Shown one piece after another: positions 38,277 to 50,433 of a stretch of 64,000 bases of DNA; position 1 is the first letter of the stretch; every line of letters begins with the position of its first letter. The notes under the pieces are model-generated. The model saw only the letters and a program-made list of their open reading frames with translations, ran no database searches and was not told the origin of the DNA. A program made the position numbers and the translations under genes. Location: NCBI RefSeq assembly GCF_019399895.1, contig NC_091867.1, positions 2,604,001 to 2,668,000 on the forward strand. Direction: 5' to 3'. The DNA comes from Cardiocondyla obscurior. Lineage: Eukaryota > Arthropoda > Insecta > Hymenoptera > Formicidae.

Positions 38277-40899
38277 CAAATGCTCACTTTGAAACTGTGT
38301 GATTTCATCGTATAGTTCGTAGGTCATGAGAGGTTCGTCTAGTTCACGAAGAAAGGTTTTAAGTAAAACTGCAGCGATATGCGGATCTCCTTGGAAATCG
38401 ATAGGTAAACCTTGATTGCAACGACTCTGAAGTTCTTTGATTACTGTTACATTAGCTGATCTTCTAAATATTCCTTCTGTTTCTAAAGCTAAAATAACGA
38501 TAAAGATTATAATTGTCAGGCAAAATACAGATAAAACAAAGATAGTTTTGCTTATGTTAAAATACTATACCGTCGGGTGTATCGAGAAATTCAACGCATT
38601 GCCTTAGAATCGGTGGTATTGGATCACCGTTGTTATTTTCCTTTATAAACTGCAGGCTAGCACCGAATTGAGTTGTACCAACTGGAGTAACTACTGCACT
38701 TTGTGGTGGACTTGCTGGCAAATTTTTTTTATTTTTCATCAGCAGTTGTTCATTATGTCTAAAAAAAATATATATCATGTTAATTAAATTTACGTTAATT
38801 ATTATTTTACACATTAATATGATTAAATTGCATACTCTATCACTTGAGGTGGTATAATTAGTTGATCCAAGTTAATATATTGTGCCAATTCCTCCAAGTA
38901 ATTAAAATACATCATCTTCCGTCCAAACTTTGCACTGTAAAAATATCAAATTTACATAATATGTAATAACTCGAAAGAAAATTAACCCTTTTATTTAGAA
39001 AAAGAACGATTGTATACCTGATAGCTGGTTTAAATAACTGCCAAATAAACCTAATAAAACTAGTCGGATGTACTAGATAAAGGGCTTTAAGATTCTTCTT
39101 ATATTTTCTATCAAATGCTCTATATGCTTGCCATAACCAAGATAAAGATGGCTTATTTTTTGACGTAAGGCCATAATGAAAATAGACAAGACTATAATCT
39201 TGTTCTACAAACATGTCCAAAGTATGCATAAGATACCTGCAATATTAAAATTATGAAAAAAAGAAAGAAAAGAATAGTATTTAAAAAACAAGCAATATTA
39301 GAATAAATAACTCTGTTAAAAATAATGTAAAATAATTTACAATTTCTAAATAACACAGTCAACGTTGTAAGTCATTGTTTGTGATAAAGTAAATATTTCG
39401 CGTGTCATTTTTGTAATACAAATATTGCAAACTCACCTAAGAAGTTTAGCGTGATTAAAAGTCTCCTTCCCAATGGGGGGTAATTTACAAGCTGACACAA
39501 CAATTATTTTACGACCGGCACTATCGTCTCCAACCACTTCTACAATACCGTGTCTAGATATGTCAAGATAATCCTCTTCGTCGGCGAGCTCTTTGTCTAA
39601 AGCAGCCAGATCGTCCGCTATTTATCGAAATATACATTTATTGTAATACAAGATTATACACATTATTAACATGTTTTCGCAACAAACTCGTATCAAACAA
39701 AAATTTAATTCAAGAATAATTAAAATCCTCGGAGCAATCTTGCTTTATTAAAACAGAAAACAAAATGTATACTCTCAACAGAAAGTTGAAAGATTTACTC
39801 ACTTCAAACGCTAGAATTGTACATGTTATTTGCAAAATTGATTTAAAAAAGCAACACAGTTGTCGCATTCCCTTTCCTTTTTCATCCTTACATCATGCAA
39901 TGTAAAACAAGCTATACAATGTTCTACATATAATTCACCTGCTCTGCCCCGAGAATGCCATGACATTTACTGGCTACTAACAGAAGGTAAAAGGTCACAC
40001 ACCAGATTCGATAACTGGAGCATCAACCAAAGCTTCTTCAAAGTTCTCCTCGATTGTGCCATCACTCACTGGACTTTCCAAATAATCCATTCCGGTACCC
40101 ATGCTATTGCTCACCAAATCCAATTTTCCTTCAAGAAGCCGTGTTGCTTTAACAATAAAGTTTACTCTTAAATAATTACCATATTTGTTTCCAAAACATA
40201 ACTTATAATTTTTTTTATATAACAATAAAAGATAGCTTCCTTTTCTTTTCTCTCAAAAATAAAAAAGTTTACAAATAATTAAACATATCTAAAGGCATTA
40301 TAACTTACCATTATTTGATGTAGTTTGCAATTCTGTATCATCAAACTCCAGATTGGGTTCATAATCATGATAATCCGACAAGCTAGGATATGGATCTTCA
40401 CAGTCATTGCTTATTCCTGTCAAATGTCAACACAAATAAGTCAACATGAACCAAGCAGATCAAAACGATGATACCTGTACTATTTATACCAAGAAAAAAA
40501 ACACCTTATCTCCAGAGATAAAGTTAATCAACATTGCCCTCACATATTTAATAATTATTCTGCAGCAATGCAGTCGGCCAAGATCAAGTTTTCTGGTCCG
40601 TAAATTTACAGTCCGACAACGTCTACTCGGGAAAGTAATGACAAGCGTACGGTGACACGATAATGAGATGCTTTCTATTTACACAACGCAAGCCAACTCC
40701 TAACGTTGCGCATCTGCTCTCGATTCATGCTGTCGACGTTTCGAAACAAACCCGACAACGGCTCCCGATCTTCGCGAAGGGCGCGGACGCGTTTGACGCG
40801 TAAACAAGCCAGTTTCCGACGGTCGGGTGCAGCATCGCCCCTTAGCTCACCTGTCAACGTTCGCGATGGGCTCATCGTCGGCTGATAGTCCGCTTCCAT
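37828..40899 (-). CDS. ARHGAP1: Rho GTPase-activating protein 1 (Sec14 + RhoGAP)
   Basis: Orthologue-type of human ARHGAP1 (p50RhoGAP) and Drosophila RhoGAP68F, which switches off Rho/Cdc42-class GTPases at membranes and affects endosomal traffic. Ten exons in transcript order: 40899-40851, 40416-40309, 40146-40003, 39617-39437, 39236-39018, 38934-38836, 38758-38571, 38488-38288, 38196-38090, 38001-37828; about 489 residues with all phases joining. The acidic N-terminal region is followed by a CRAL-TRIO/Sec14 domain (RKIIVVSACKLPP; YFHYGLTSKNKPSLSWLW; ALYLVHPTSF; FGRKMMYFNYLEEL). After a proline-containing linker comes the RhoGAP domain: arginine finger in TEGIFRRSANV (about residue 338), then LLKTFLRELDEPLM and NLAVVFGPNL. 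Start at 40899 chosen as the first ATG that splices in phase. Confidence 0.95.
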
Positions 40900-41126
40900 C
40901 CTTCTGGCGTCGTCGAGGACGATCGGCGGCGATGCGATCGGGCACCGCGATCAACGGATAATCTCAGGATTGCTTCTACAAACTGGAGATGCCCGCGACG
41001 GCTGTTTCCTTGCGACGCGGCGGCATCATCCGCTTCCCTACGATGTGTATGACTAGTACGACGCGCGCTGTGGATCACGTCACGCTTTCATTTGTCGCCG
41101 TGGTGGTCACTGCGTTGCTCCGCGAG

Positions 41127-41134
41127 TATCGATA
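41127..41134. promoter_or_regulatory. DRE-type palindrome TATCGATA, copy 1
   Basis: Exact match to the DNA replication-related element core known from insect housekeeping promoters and bound by DREF in flies. Palindromic, so it could serve both divergent genes. Confidence 0.55.
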
Positions 41135-41164
41135 CCGCTTACACCGTTTTTGAACATACATATG

Positions 41165-41172
41165 TATCGATA
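41165..41172. promoter_or_regulatory. DRE-type palindrome TATCGATA, copy 2
   Basis: Second exact copy, 38 bp from the first. Paired spacing supports function over chance. Confidence 0.55.
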
Positions 41173-41795
41173 TCGCGCAAATTATTTTTTTAACCTGAAA
41201 GAGCTCTTCTATTTATTAGCTCTTGCAATTAAATAAATAAGATTTTTCTTTCTTTCTTGGGTTATTATTATTTTTACTGCGAGTATAGCAATTACTGCGT
41301 TCTTCTTTCTGATTATTTACGTCTTATTTACGTGTTTTCTCTCGTTTTCAGTGCGCATGTTCACTGAAAAACAGATATAGCGTTTGCTACGGCGACGGCA
41401 GCTAGCGTACAGTGACCCTGACGTGGTGTGCGTTGAGTCTCACACGAAAAGCGTAATATCAGCCTTGCACTCCTTTCAGTATTCAAGGAAAAAAGACACC
41501 CACATTACCGATAAATCAGAGTCCTCCTCTTTATAGAGGAGGTTAAGTTCTTTCAGGTTAAAATTTTTTACTTAAAATTTTCTGATATTTATGTTATAAG
41601 TGAATTTTTCAATAATCCTTAAATGTGCATATATGACGCACAGTGCGTTATTGTTATGAGTACACAATTGTCATTCGTTTGATTTAATTTTTTTTCTCAG
41701 ATTTTACGGATTTTTACTGCTTTAAGACGAGGTGCGTTATCGCATGTTCATACTTCGTGTGATATAATTAACTTGTAAAATATTTATATACAAAT

Positions 41796-43851
41796 ATGTT
41801 GCCTTTATATAGATTATCGAAGTAAGTACACTCAAATAAATTTTTTATTACTATCCAGTGCAAGAATTTGTAACGTTTTTGTTACATTTAGAAACCTATC
41901 TTGCAGGTGTAATATAAAACTTCCAAATCAAATATTATTTCAATGGATTAAAATTTCTATGAGGTTATCCTCTACATCGTCATCTGATTCATCAGATTCA
42001 TCTGATTCGGATTCTGATACAGAAAAAACAAAACCAAAGGTGACACCTATTAATAGCACAAGTCCTACAAATATGGTGATGGATCAACACAATTTAGAAA
42101 GCTTCTTGAGTAACATGATGGAAGTAAACACATTTTTTATTCATTTTTAATGTTAGATTTAAAATTTAAATTATATCCTTTTATGCTTTAAAATAATCTA
42201 CACTTGTAAATTGTTGATTAAACATTTAAATAATTATATTTTAGAAAAGAAAGCTGCAGAAAACTGTTGAAGTTGCTATGCAGCCTAAAAAGAAAAAATC
42301 TGAGCATAAATTGAAAAGTGATAAGGATATACCTTTTGGTAATTTTCTACAGATACTGATAACTTAGATTTGTATAAATATTTGTCTGTTTTAATATGTT
42401 AAATTTTATATTTTTTAGAGAATAAAATAATAAATGCAGCAAAAGATGTAGCTGAACAGTTTGGTGGAGATAAAACAAAAACTACATCAGATTTGCTTGA
42501 TAAAGTTCTTACATCCAGAGTAAAAGCATTGAAGGCAGAACAGGTGTATGTGGATTGTTATATATTAGTGTGCTAATTGCATTTTTTACTTAACAATATA
42601 TTTTTACATTATGTAATGTTTTTTAATATTATTTTATAGTAAAATTCAGAAGAACATTGAATCTGAAGAATTGCCAAAACAGAACATACAAAATCATCAA
42701 AATAAGTATTCAAAAAAGAAATCTATAATACAAAGCCTGCTGAACGAATATAATAAGCAACCGGTGAAAGTTAAAGACAGTGTATCGAAACAATTATTAA
42801 ATAGCCCTGAAGCACATGAAAAACAATTACAATATACTGCAAAAGAAAAACCAATTGACCAATATATCAAACAACCAGCAGAAATAGTCGAAAATAGTAT
42901 ATCAAGACAATTACTAAATAGTGCTAAAATATCTGAAAAACAGTTACAATATACCGATAAAGAACAGCCATTAAACGAATATAACAAGCAAGAAGTGAAG
43001 AAAGTAGTTGAAAATAGTATATCGAGACAATTATTAAATAAGGCTAAATCATTTCAAATCTATAATACTAATGAAAAAACTGGTCGTGGCAGGTAAGTAA
43101 AAATATGATTAATTATTATTACATAATAAAATCACACGAAAAAAATTATTACATAATAAAAACCATAATTAATTCAGATGTTCATATAATTAAACATAAT
43201 ATTATATTATAACATATTAAAATTATTTATTTTTTATAATATTTACGATTTTTATCGAACATAATCTTTAATTATTGGGTAATAGACTTGAATATATCGA
43301 TTTATGGAATGGAAAACCTAGTCCCATCTTTGAAAACATGAATGCTGCTTCGTCAAACATACCAGAGTTGAAAACATGGACGGCATTAGAGCAAAGAGAA
43401 TTAAAAGCACTAATAACTAATCCACCTGCTAATGTGTTTCAAGAATTAATTCTTTGGACAGAGCAAGGCAAATTATGGAAATTCCCTATTGACAATGAAC
43501 AAGGTTTTTTTTTACAATATACTACATAATTTTCTTCTGGAAAAATTTTGAATTTCTTTGAATCTATTTTTCTATATTTCAGGAATGGAAGAAGAGCAGA
43601 ATGTCCATTTCTCAGAACATGTCTTTATGGAACGTCATTTGAAGGGATGGTGTCCTGATTTAGGACCAATACGTCATTTTATGGAATTAGTGTGTGTTGG
43701 ACTTTCAAAAAATCCATACTTAACAGTCCAAGAAAAAATTCAGCATATTATGTGGTACAAAGAATACTTTAAATCCAAACAAGATCTCTTACAAGAAATA
43801 GGAGCAATACAGGAACCATTTCCTGATAAAGTAAAAGAAATTACGGAATAA
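41796..43851 (+). CDS. MRPS31: Mitochondrial small ribosomal subunit protein mS31
   Basis: Protein of the mitochondrial 28S subunit. Exons 41796-41821, 41907-42123, 42245-42338, 42419-42545, 42640-43092, 43286-43503, 43583-43851; about 467 residues. The N-terminus (MLPLYRLSKCNIKL, basic and without acid residues) looks like a mitochondrial presequence. The conserved C-terminal MRPS31 block is clear: TWTALEQREL, LILWTEQGKLWKFPIDNEQG, EHVFMERHL, GPIRHFMELVCVGLSKNPYL. Exon 5 encodes about three tandem copies of a roughly 40-residue unit (NEYNKQPVKVKDSVSKQLLN, then EKQLQYTAKEKPI), a part not seen in vertebrate mS31. In exon 4 a donor at 42546 (GTATGT) is used because the one at 42544 would create a stop. 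Confidence 0.93.
42736..43062 (+). repeat. Three-copy tandem repeat inside MRPS31 exon 5
   Basis: Units begin about 42745, 42861 and 42976. They share the pattern (N/D)(E/Q)Y(N/I)KQ, then V(E/K)(N/D)S(I/V)S(R/K)QLLN, then EKQLQYT(A/D)KE in the first two. Each is roughly 115-120 bp and in frame, so copy number can change without breaking the protein. Confidence 0.8.
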
Positions 43852-44116
43852 ATTAAAATATATATTAGTTTAAACTTTAAAATTTAGATGTACTTTTTAT
43901 TATTAAATAAAGTATTTTAAACTTATCTTTTTTGATCCACATATAAATATATTTAAAATTTATTTACTTCAAACATTAAAGCTAAAACGTGTGATGTGTG
44001 TACAAATAATAAGCTAGAAGAAAGTTTATTAAATTACTAAATATTATACTTATTTCAATTTAATATTAATATCGTTATATACAGTACAATTATCATTTCA
44101 AAAAAATTTGTACAGA

Positions 44117-45003
44117 CTATTCCATATGAGAATTGTCATAATTTTCGATTAATAAATTTTTATCTCTAGATAATTTTATTTGTACATCATTATTTGCAAC
44201 ATTTATTGATAATATCACAATTCTATTTACAACTATTAATGCAGGATTATCTTCTTTATGGTGTAAAATTATATCAATTTCATCTCCTACATCCACCTAT
44301 TAGCAAAATTACATCATTTTATACAAGTATTATCAAAATTATATCATTTTATATAAGTATTATCAAAATTTATTAGACACTATCTTAGCCTTATTAAAAT
44401 AAAAAAGTAATGAATTTACCTCTTTAGATTTCTTTAATACTTTCATTCCATTTAGCCGAAGTTTGCTGGCATAAAAAACCTCCTCAATTTTACTAAAAAT
44501 AAGAATATAAAATATACATGATATGCATAAACATATCAATCAAAATTAAGTTGGACATACTTGCGACTCATTCCAAATCCAACTTTGCAAATTGCATCTA
44601 ACCTCAGAGAAGGTACTTTTACTTTTATTACTTTTGAACCTGGTGAGGCTTCTTCCTCCTCATCATTCTCATTTTCTTCATCAGAATCCTCATCAATCTC
44701 TCTCTTCTATAACGTGTTTAAAAAAAAGCAACATATATTTAAACTCCATAAATTACATTAAATAAAAGAAAGACCCTTAACACAATTAAAAAATTAAGTT
44801 CTATTAATTACAGTATAAACGGTTTTCTTCTTAGACTTGAATCGTTTTGCTACATATAAGATGTCATGATTTTGGACACCATGTGGCTTTGTATCGCCAC
44901 TGTGCAGCGAGAAATCCTGGAAAGGATATTGCAAACGACAAAGCGTGCACGCATAATTGCGTACTGATCTTCTGACAATATTAATCGTCACTCTGAAGAA
45001 CAT
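44117..45003 (-). CDS. MTRES1: Mitochondrial transcription rescue factor 1 (S4-like RNA-binding)
   Basis: MTRES1 (C6orf203) family, a mitochondrial RNA-binding protein linked to mitoribosome rescue and transcript protection. Exons in transcript order: 45003-44812, 44706-44561, 44492-44420, 44296-44117; 196 residues. It begins MFFRVTINIVRRSVRNYA, a good mitochondrial targeting peptide, then an acidic linker (IDEDSDEENENDEEEE). The S4-like domain follows (KVPSLRLDAICKVGFGMSRN; EEVFYASKLRLNG; KKSKEVDVGDEIDII), with the helix-loop and strand pattern of S4 domains. The third intron holds a short tandem repeat. Convergent with MRPS31, 265 bp between stops, and divergent from eIF1A. Confidence 0.9.
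44302..44371. repeat. Two-copy tandem repeat in MTRES1 intron 3
   Basis: Unit of about 31 nt (AAATTACATCATTTTATACA, then AGTATTATC) occurs twice with two or three changes. AT-rich, intronic. Confidence 0.7.
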
Positions 45004-45781
45004 AATTAGTTTGATTACTATTTAAAAATCAAACGAATCGGACTATCCGGTTAACCTTTTAATGACAGACTAAACACATAACAGCGTAAAATGCGAATGT
45101 ATTTCTTAGCTGTGCTTAATGATTTTTATAATTATCTCGATTAATAGTGAAATAAACCAGAAATAAATATATGTATTATGCCGACAGTGTATGACGGAAA
45201 ACCGAAAATGCTTTTGTGAATAGTGTGAATGCTTACTAATATCTGCGGAACGCCAGATCAGAGAGCCCAGCTCGAAATCGCGGCTTCCACGCGTACAAAT
45301 ACAGAGGCTCGTTTCTGACTTCACACGGACGAGCCTCTGTATTTGTACGCGTGGAAGCCGCGATTCCGAGTTGGGCTCTCTGCGCCAACTCGAGTCCTCT
45401 GTCGAAATGAGCACGAGCTATGGAATTATTTTATGAGCTGTGGAACGCATCTCATCAGAAAGTTTCACGGATGTAGCTCGAGAGGCCGGAAATATGCGAT
45501 TTACGAGTCAGTTTCGCTGTTAAACGGAAGTTTTTTGTAAGCTTTTCTCGATCGCGTATACGTTTTTTTTCATCGATTCGTTAGTCAAAAATTATCCCGA
45601 GAATTAATAATCTAAAATTAAAGATTCCAGAACGTTTCCTTTGAGTCAAGCTAAGTTGACACCTCGCAATCGTCCACTCCGTTCTAACAGGGATCTCCGA
45701 TCTTTGTTGCGTTGCTGCGCTTCATCGTTTCTCGTGTTATTTGTATTATTTCGCTGCTTGGAAACGCCGTACTAGAGCATC
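45004..45781. promoter_or_regulatory. Divergent promoter interval, MTRES1 / eIF1A
   Basis: About 780 bp holding the inverted repeat at 45260-45381 and, near 45660-45780, a pyrimidine-rich stretch likely to be the eIF1A 5' UTR. No TATA box seen. Confidence 0.45.
45260..45381. repeat. Near-perfect inverted repeat, 53-nt arms
   Basis: Left arm 45260-45312, loop 45313-45328 (16 nt), right arm 45329-45381. By eye 51 of 53 positions pair; mismatches are near the outer end. The arms are GC-balanced (core GCGGCTTCCACGCGTACAAA), unlike simple AT palindromes. It lies in the interval between the divergent MTRES1 and eIF1A start codons. As RNA this would be a long stable hairpin, as DNA a possible cruciform. 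Confidence 0.9.
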
Positions 45782-46794
45782 ATGCCAAAGAATAAGGGTA
45801 AGTGCAACTATGACTTTAATTTACTTGTCCGTTCTGAATCCCTGGATCGTAATTTTCCCTCCCAATGTGGTTAAGTAAATTAACCTGATTTGCATTAACA
45901 TCGTGATCGCCCTTGAGGCGAGCCAAGTCGCGTGTATTCGTTTTGTTACGCGCTTTATCGGGAACGTTGTTTATCGCAACTCATGCGAGGTTCGTGCTTT
46001 GTCTATAGGAAAGGGAGGTAAAAACAGGAGAAGAGGAAAGAACGAAAACGAGACCGAAAAGAGAGAGTTGGTGTTTAAGGAGGATGGACAAGGTAAGAGC
46101 AAAACGTTATGTGTACAACGCGACCCACGCCCAGGCACGAGCGTGTTGATAATTCACGTGGTACTTATTTTGTACAGAGTATGCCCAAGTGACGAAAATG
46201 CTAGGCAATGGCAGGTTAGAGGCCATGTGTTTCGATGGGGTCAAACGATTGTGTCACATTCGTGGTAAGCTCCGAAAAAAGGTGTGGATTAATCAGGGTG
46301 ATATAATACTGATTGGATTGCGAGATTACCAAGATGCTAAGGCAGATGTTATACTGAAATATACTTCTGACGAAGCACGTAACTTAAAGACCTATGGTGA
46401 ATTCCCAGAAACTGGTAAGTAATATACTATGTCATTTTGTTAAACATTTATGAAAAAAATTATGAGGTATAGTTCAAGTTTTTAATAGAATTTACATTAA
46501 TTTTAAATAAAAATTTTGTAAATTAATGAAATTTTTTGCAAAAGAATTGAATTATTTAATTACATTTTTTTATATAAAATTTTAATTTTTTAGTGCGTAT
46601 CAATGATACAGTAACCTTTGTGGAAGATGGGTTTGATGAAGATATTGAATTTGGCGATGAAATTAGTGATGATGATGAAGATGATGTTGATAATGTAAGT
46701 TTTTATGTATAATTTATAAAATTTCTTATGTGTTTTATTTTTTTGTGTTATATATAATATATATAATAATATGTAATTGTTCTTACAGATCTGA
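45782..46794 (+). CDS. eIF1A: Translation initiation factor eIF1A
   Basis: Binds the A site of the 40S subunit and promotes scanning and start-codon choice in the cytoplasm. Exons 45782-45797, 46009-46092, 46178-46414, 46594-46694, 46789-46794; 147 residues, near the usual 144. The basic N-terminal tail [20 protein letters not shown], the OB-fold (GNGRLEAMCFDGVKR, HIRGKLRKKVWI, GDIILIGLRDYQD, KADVILKY) and the acidic C-terminal tail (ISDDDEDDVDNI) are all present. The last coding exon holds one codon, ATC, plus the stop. AATAAA near 46933 is a likely poly(A) signal. Confidence 0.96.
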
Positions 46795-49700
46795 TGTCGC
46801 GTGGTGTAATAATAAAGAAGTACATCACAAAAAAAATACATCGGAACATCTATTCATTTCACACAATGCAATTATACAACATCAAAGTTTTTCTTTGAGT
46901 CGAGTAGCTCATCTCCCTGTATGTATCTATGAATAAATTGCCAGTTTATGAGTAATTCGTTTGTTCCGGTTTGAGTAGTCAATTTTGATATTTATAAATT
47001 TTTATAGAAACATGAATTTTTTTTAATAGTGAAATTACAGATAATATTTAGCATATTGAATTATATTTTGCGTATATGCCAGATTAACTAAATCTGTGTC
47101 TATGTTATGTATGCATACCATCTTTATACGATCGTTTATCTCTGTACATTTCCTTTTTATTTACATGTATTATCTGCTAACTCGTAAAATACATATATTA
47201 TTAAATATATTATTTAAGCAGAAAATTAAATATCATTATATATAAAACATACAGTGAGTACTCTTTTTCTTTTTTTTTTTTATGTTGAAATATGTCACTA
47301 AAAATTATATTTCAAGGAGCGAGATAACATACAATTATATTTGTCAAATTTTGATGAGATTTTAGAACCTACAACTAGTGCAAATTATTAAACTATTAAA
47401 TTGAAAAATGCGCGAAGGAGGGACAAGCTCTCATTGACTTTTTTGTCTTAGCGTCATTTTTATTATAATTTCAATTAACACACGTTGTTAGTAATATAAC
47501 TGTTCAATGCGACAAATAACGCGTGCCAGATATAATTCTCAGGACATGCGTTTTGTTATGTATGTACGTATCTGTGCAATTGTTTAATGTATGTTATTAT
47601 TCGTTGTATTAAAAGGAGACTGCGGTGTGTGTGTGTGTGCTACTTTTCGACGATATCATGAAGTAACAATGGAAGTGTGCAAATTATCTATATCATTTTT
47701 GTGACAGAATTCATATTTCTAACAAAATCTGGGAAAATAATATAATAATATTATTTAATTATAATACAATTGAATAAAATGTTAATTTGTCAATTAGGAC
47801 TTTTTTTTTTCACGTTGAATAAAATTGTGTACGTAAATGGAGAAAACTATTTCCTTTTTTATACCGTTTCCTAGTAACAGCGAAGAAAATTAAACATGAG
47901 ATCTGCACTTTGCCCGTCTTCTTCGTCGCACCTGAGCTTACTCTTTTTAATCAGCTTATACTTTTTGTGCGCTTTGCGTGCGCTATTTTTCAAAGGTCCC
48001 AATTCGTTATCGTCATTATAATTGGAGACATTATTTAATTATAATAATTTCTATGTGATGGTTGTAAGCGATATTATACACATCAATTTTTTACAGATAA
48101 AATAATAAAATAGATACTTGAAAATATGTAAATGTATAACGAAAGAAGAAGAAAAAAGAAGTTCACAATTAGTTATTTATAGGATGCAAAAATATAAAAA
48201 ATGAAATAGGTGTTTTTTTTTCTTTTTATCTTTCTATTGCAAAGGACGTTGTAATTTTGATGCAACATTTTATTTATTATGCCGCTGATAGTTATATCAC
48301 ACAATAGTATATAGTAAATTATAGTCTCTTTCGTTTTTTGATACTCTGACGCCATGCAATACCATTGTAATGATAGTTTAATGCCATTATAGTATTGAGA
48401 AGGGACATGTAGCATAGAGGAAAATATGCTTGACGTGTTACGATGTCCACGAAAATTAACTTGTACAAAAGTATGTGAGATATAAAGCATTGGCTCGGCT
48501 TTGGTATGTCAATGCTTCAACGATGATAAGTAGCGCTGATTAAAACATGTTTTTATGTATAAATGTTACATGACGTGTATATCAGTAGCTTGAAACAATA
48601 TAAAGTACATTGCTGTTAGATATTGAATGTTCATTATGCAGTAGATCTAAAAGCGCGACTTTTTAACAATTTAATTAACAATCTTTAATATTTTTCATTT
48701 AGAACTTAATGCAATGTTAACGTACAGTTTTAGAAATTATGAATTAGCGAGTAGCGCAAGTAGGTTTAATATGACGTCCTGTATAATATGTGTATGAAAT
48801 TTTTCTTTTCTTTGTGAAATAAGTCATGCCATATTGTTGATAGCGTTGAATCGTACCAAAGCCGCATTCGTAATGAGTTATGTACTAAATATTACAATAC
48901 ATGGGAGCATATTATTTTATTTTGATGCGCGTGTGATTGTGCCTTTGGTCCTTAGGTCAGATAGGCTCTAGGCAAAGTCTATTAAACGTAGTATAACAGT
49001 CATTATAGATAATAATTTATAAACTTCAGATAGCATAATCATTATATCTTTTAATATATTATACATTAATAGAATAGCTTATTTAAATTTTGCCTTTCTT
49101 TTAAATATATTTATATATTATAATGATTTTCCATATTCCTCTCCTACGCTCATTAAAATTGTGTCGTACACTGAAAGCTAAAAATGGCTTAGATATTAAA
49201 ACGAATTCGCATCGTCCGGGTTTCAGACAACATAATTTCTACATTGTCGCGTGTCATTAGCTGCTATTTTAGTTTACACTGGTTCACGTGGATGATACAA
49301 CGTCAACAGTATAATATATCGAGCTTATAAATTAACGAGCATATAACATTTATCCAAGGGCTCGCTATATAAATAAAATATTCCTGTTAGCGTTTTATAA
49401 TTATTACAATCGTATTCATAGTACATACATATATGTATATATATGTATGTATATTATATATAAGTTACGCTAAGAAATTATCATATATACAATTAAAAAC
49501 TGTTAGGAAATATCCTTTAAACAAGTTAAATTTATACATATTACGTGTGTTCCGACGCATAAAAACATTTCTCAGTGTTAATCAAATCAACACGACCAGT
49601 GCACGTAATGATCGAGCACCTTTCGTGGCTTGTAATCTTCTTTTACAATTGTATAACTTGCGACTCGAGTCGAATAACAACAAGAAATTTTCGTTCTTTT

Positions 49701-50433
49701 TTTTTTCTCCTCAGAAACTTTATAAATTGTCCATCGCCGAAATTGTTAATAAAGAATAAATGTATTCATATATATTGCCGATCTAGTAAGCGATATATTG
49801 CGTGGATAGAGATGCATATTCATCTTAAAGCTTAAACGGGCTATTCTCGCAAGAATCTTATTAATCAAAGGCGACCACCGGTATTTTCTTACGCTCTCGC
49901 CTTCTTCGCGTCTCTTATTTTTATCGATATTCTCCATCGTCTCTCCCTATTATTTTCCTCCCTTTCCATTTCGCACTACATCTTCAGACAACGCGAGAAA
50001 AGCGTTGCACATACATTGGACGGGTTGGCATAGTGAAGACTAGCGCGAATTGGCTAGTCAGACTAGCAACGACATACGCAGATACATTGTCATGATCATT
50101 ATCATCATCATCGATCGCGAGATTCCGACGAACGTAAAGAGGTAAGGCAACCGAGCGGAACGGAAAGGCAAGCAAACTTGAAATATAGGCCATGAATGTG
50201 ATATTAAATCATCGTGCATTTGTGACTTAAGAGAGACAACATTCCGAAGGAGCGTTATCACGTATCTCTGGATCACGAATCCTCGTTTCTCGACGCTCGA
50301 GGATGCGCCGAGTCGGGCCCGAGATTCCACGAGACGCATTTCTCGATGAAGGATCCAAAAATCGACATCGAGGCTTCGACGGTGGTTTCTTCTTTCTTTC
50401 TCATTAAGAAGGGTGAAAATGCGCGCGTTATCT
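46795..50433. other. eIF1A 3' UTR and gene-poor AT-rich region
   Basis: About 3.6 kb without a supported gene. A (GT)n run lies at about 47624-47639. The right end (about 49900-50433), which is GC-richer, is probably 3' UTR of the minus-strand giant gene. Open frames here have no recognisable sequence. Confidence 0.55.
47624..47639. repeat. (GT)n microsatellite
   Basis: About eight GT dinucleotides, seen directly. Confidence 0.85.

Larger units (their letters stand above)
40900..41795. promoter_or_regulatory. Divergent promoter interval, ARHGAP1 / MRPS31
   Basis: About 900 bp between start codons. The ARHGAP1-side half is GC-rich and the other half AT-rich. It contains two copies of TATCGATA, listed below. 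No TATA box was convincing. Confidence 0.5.
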
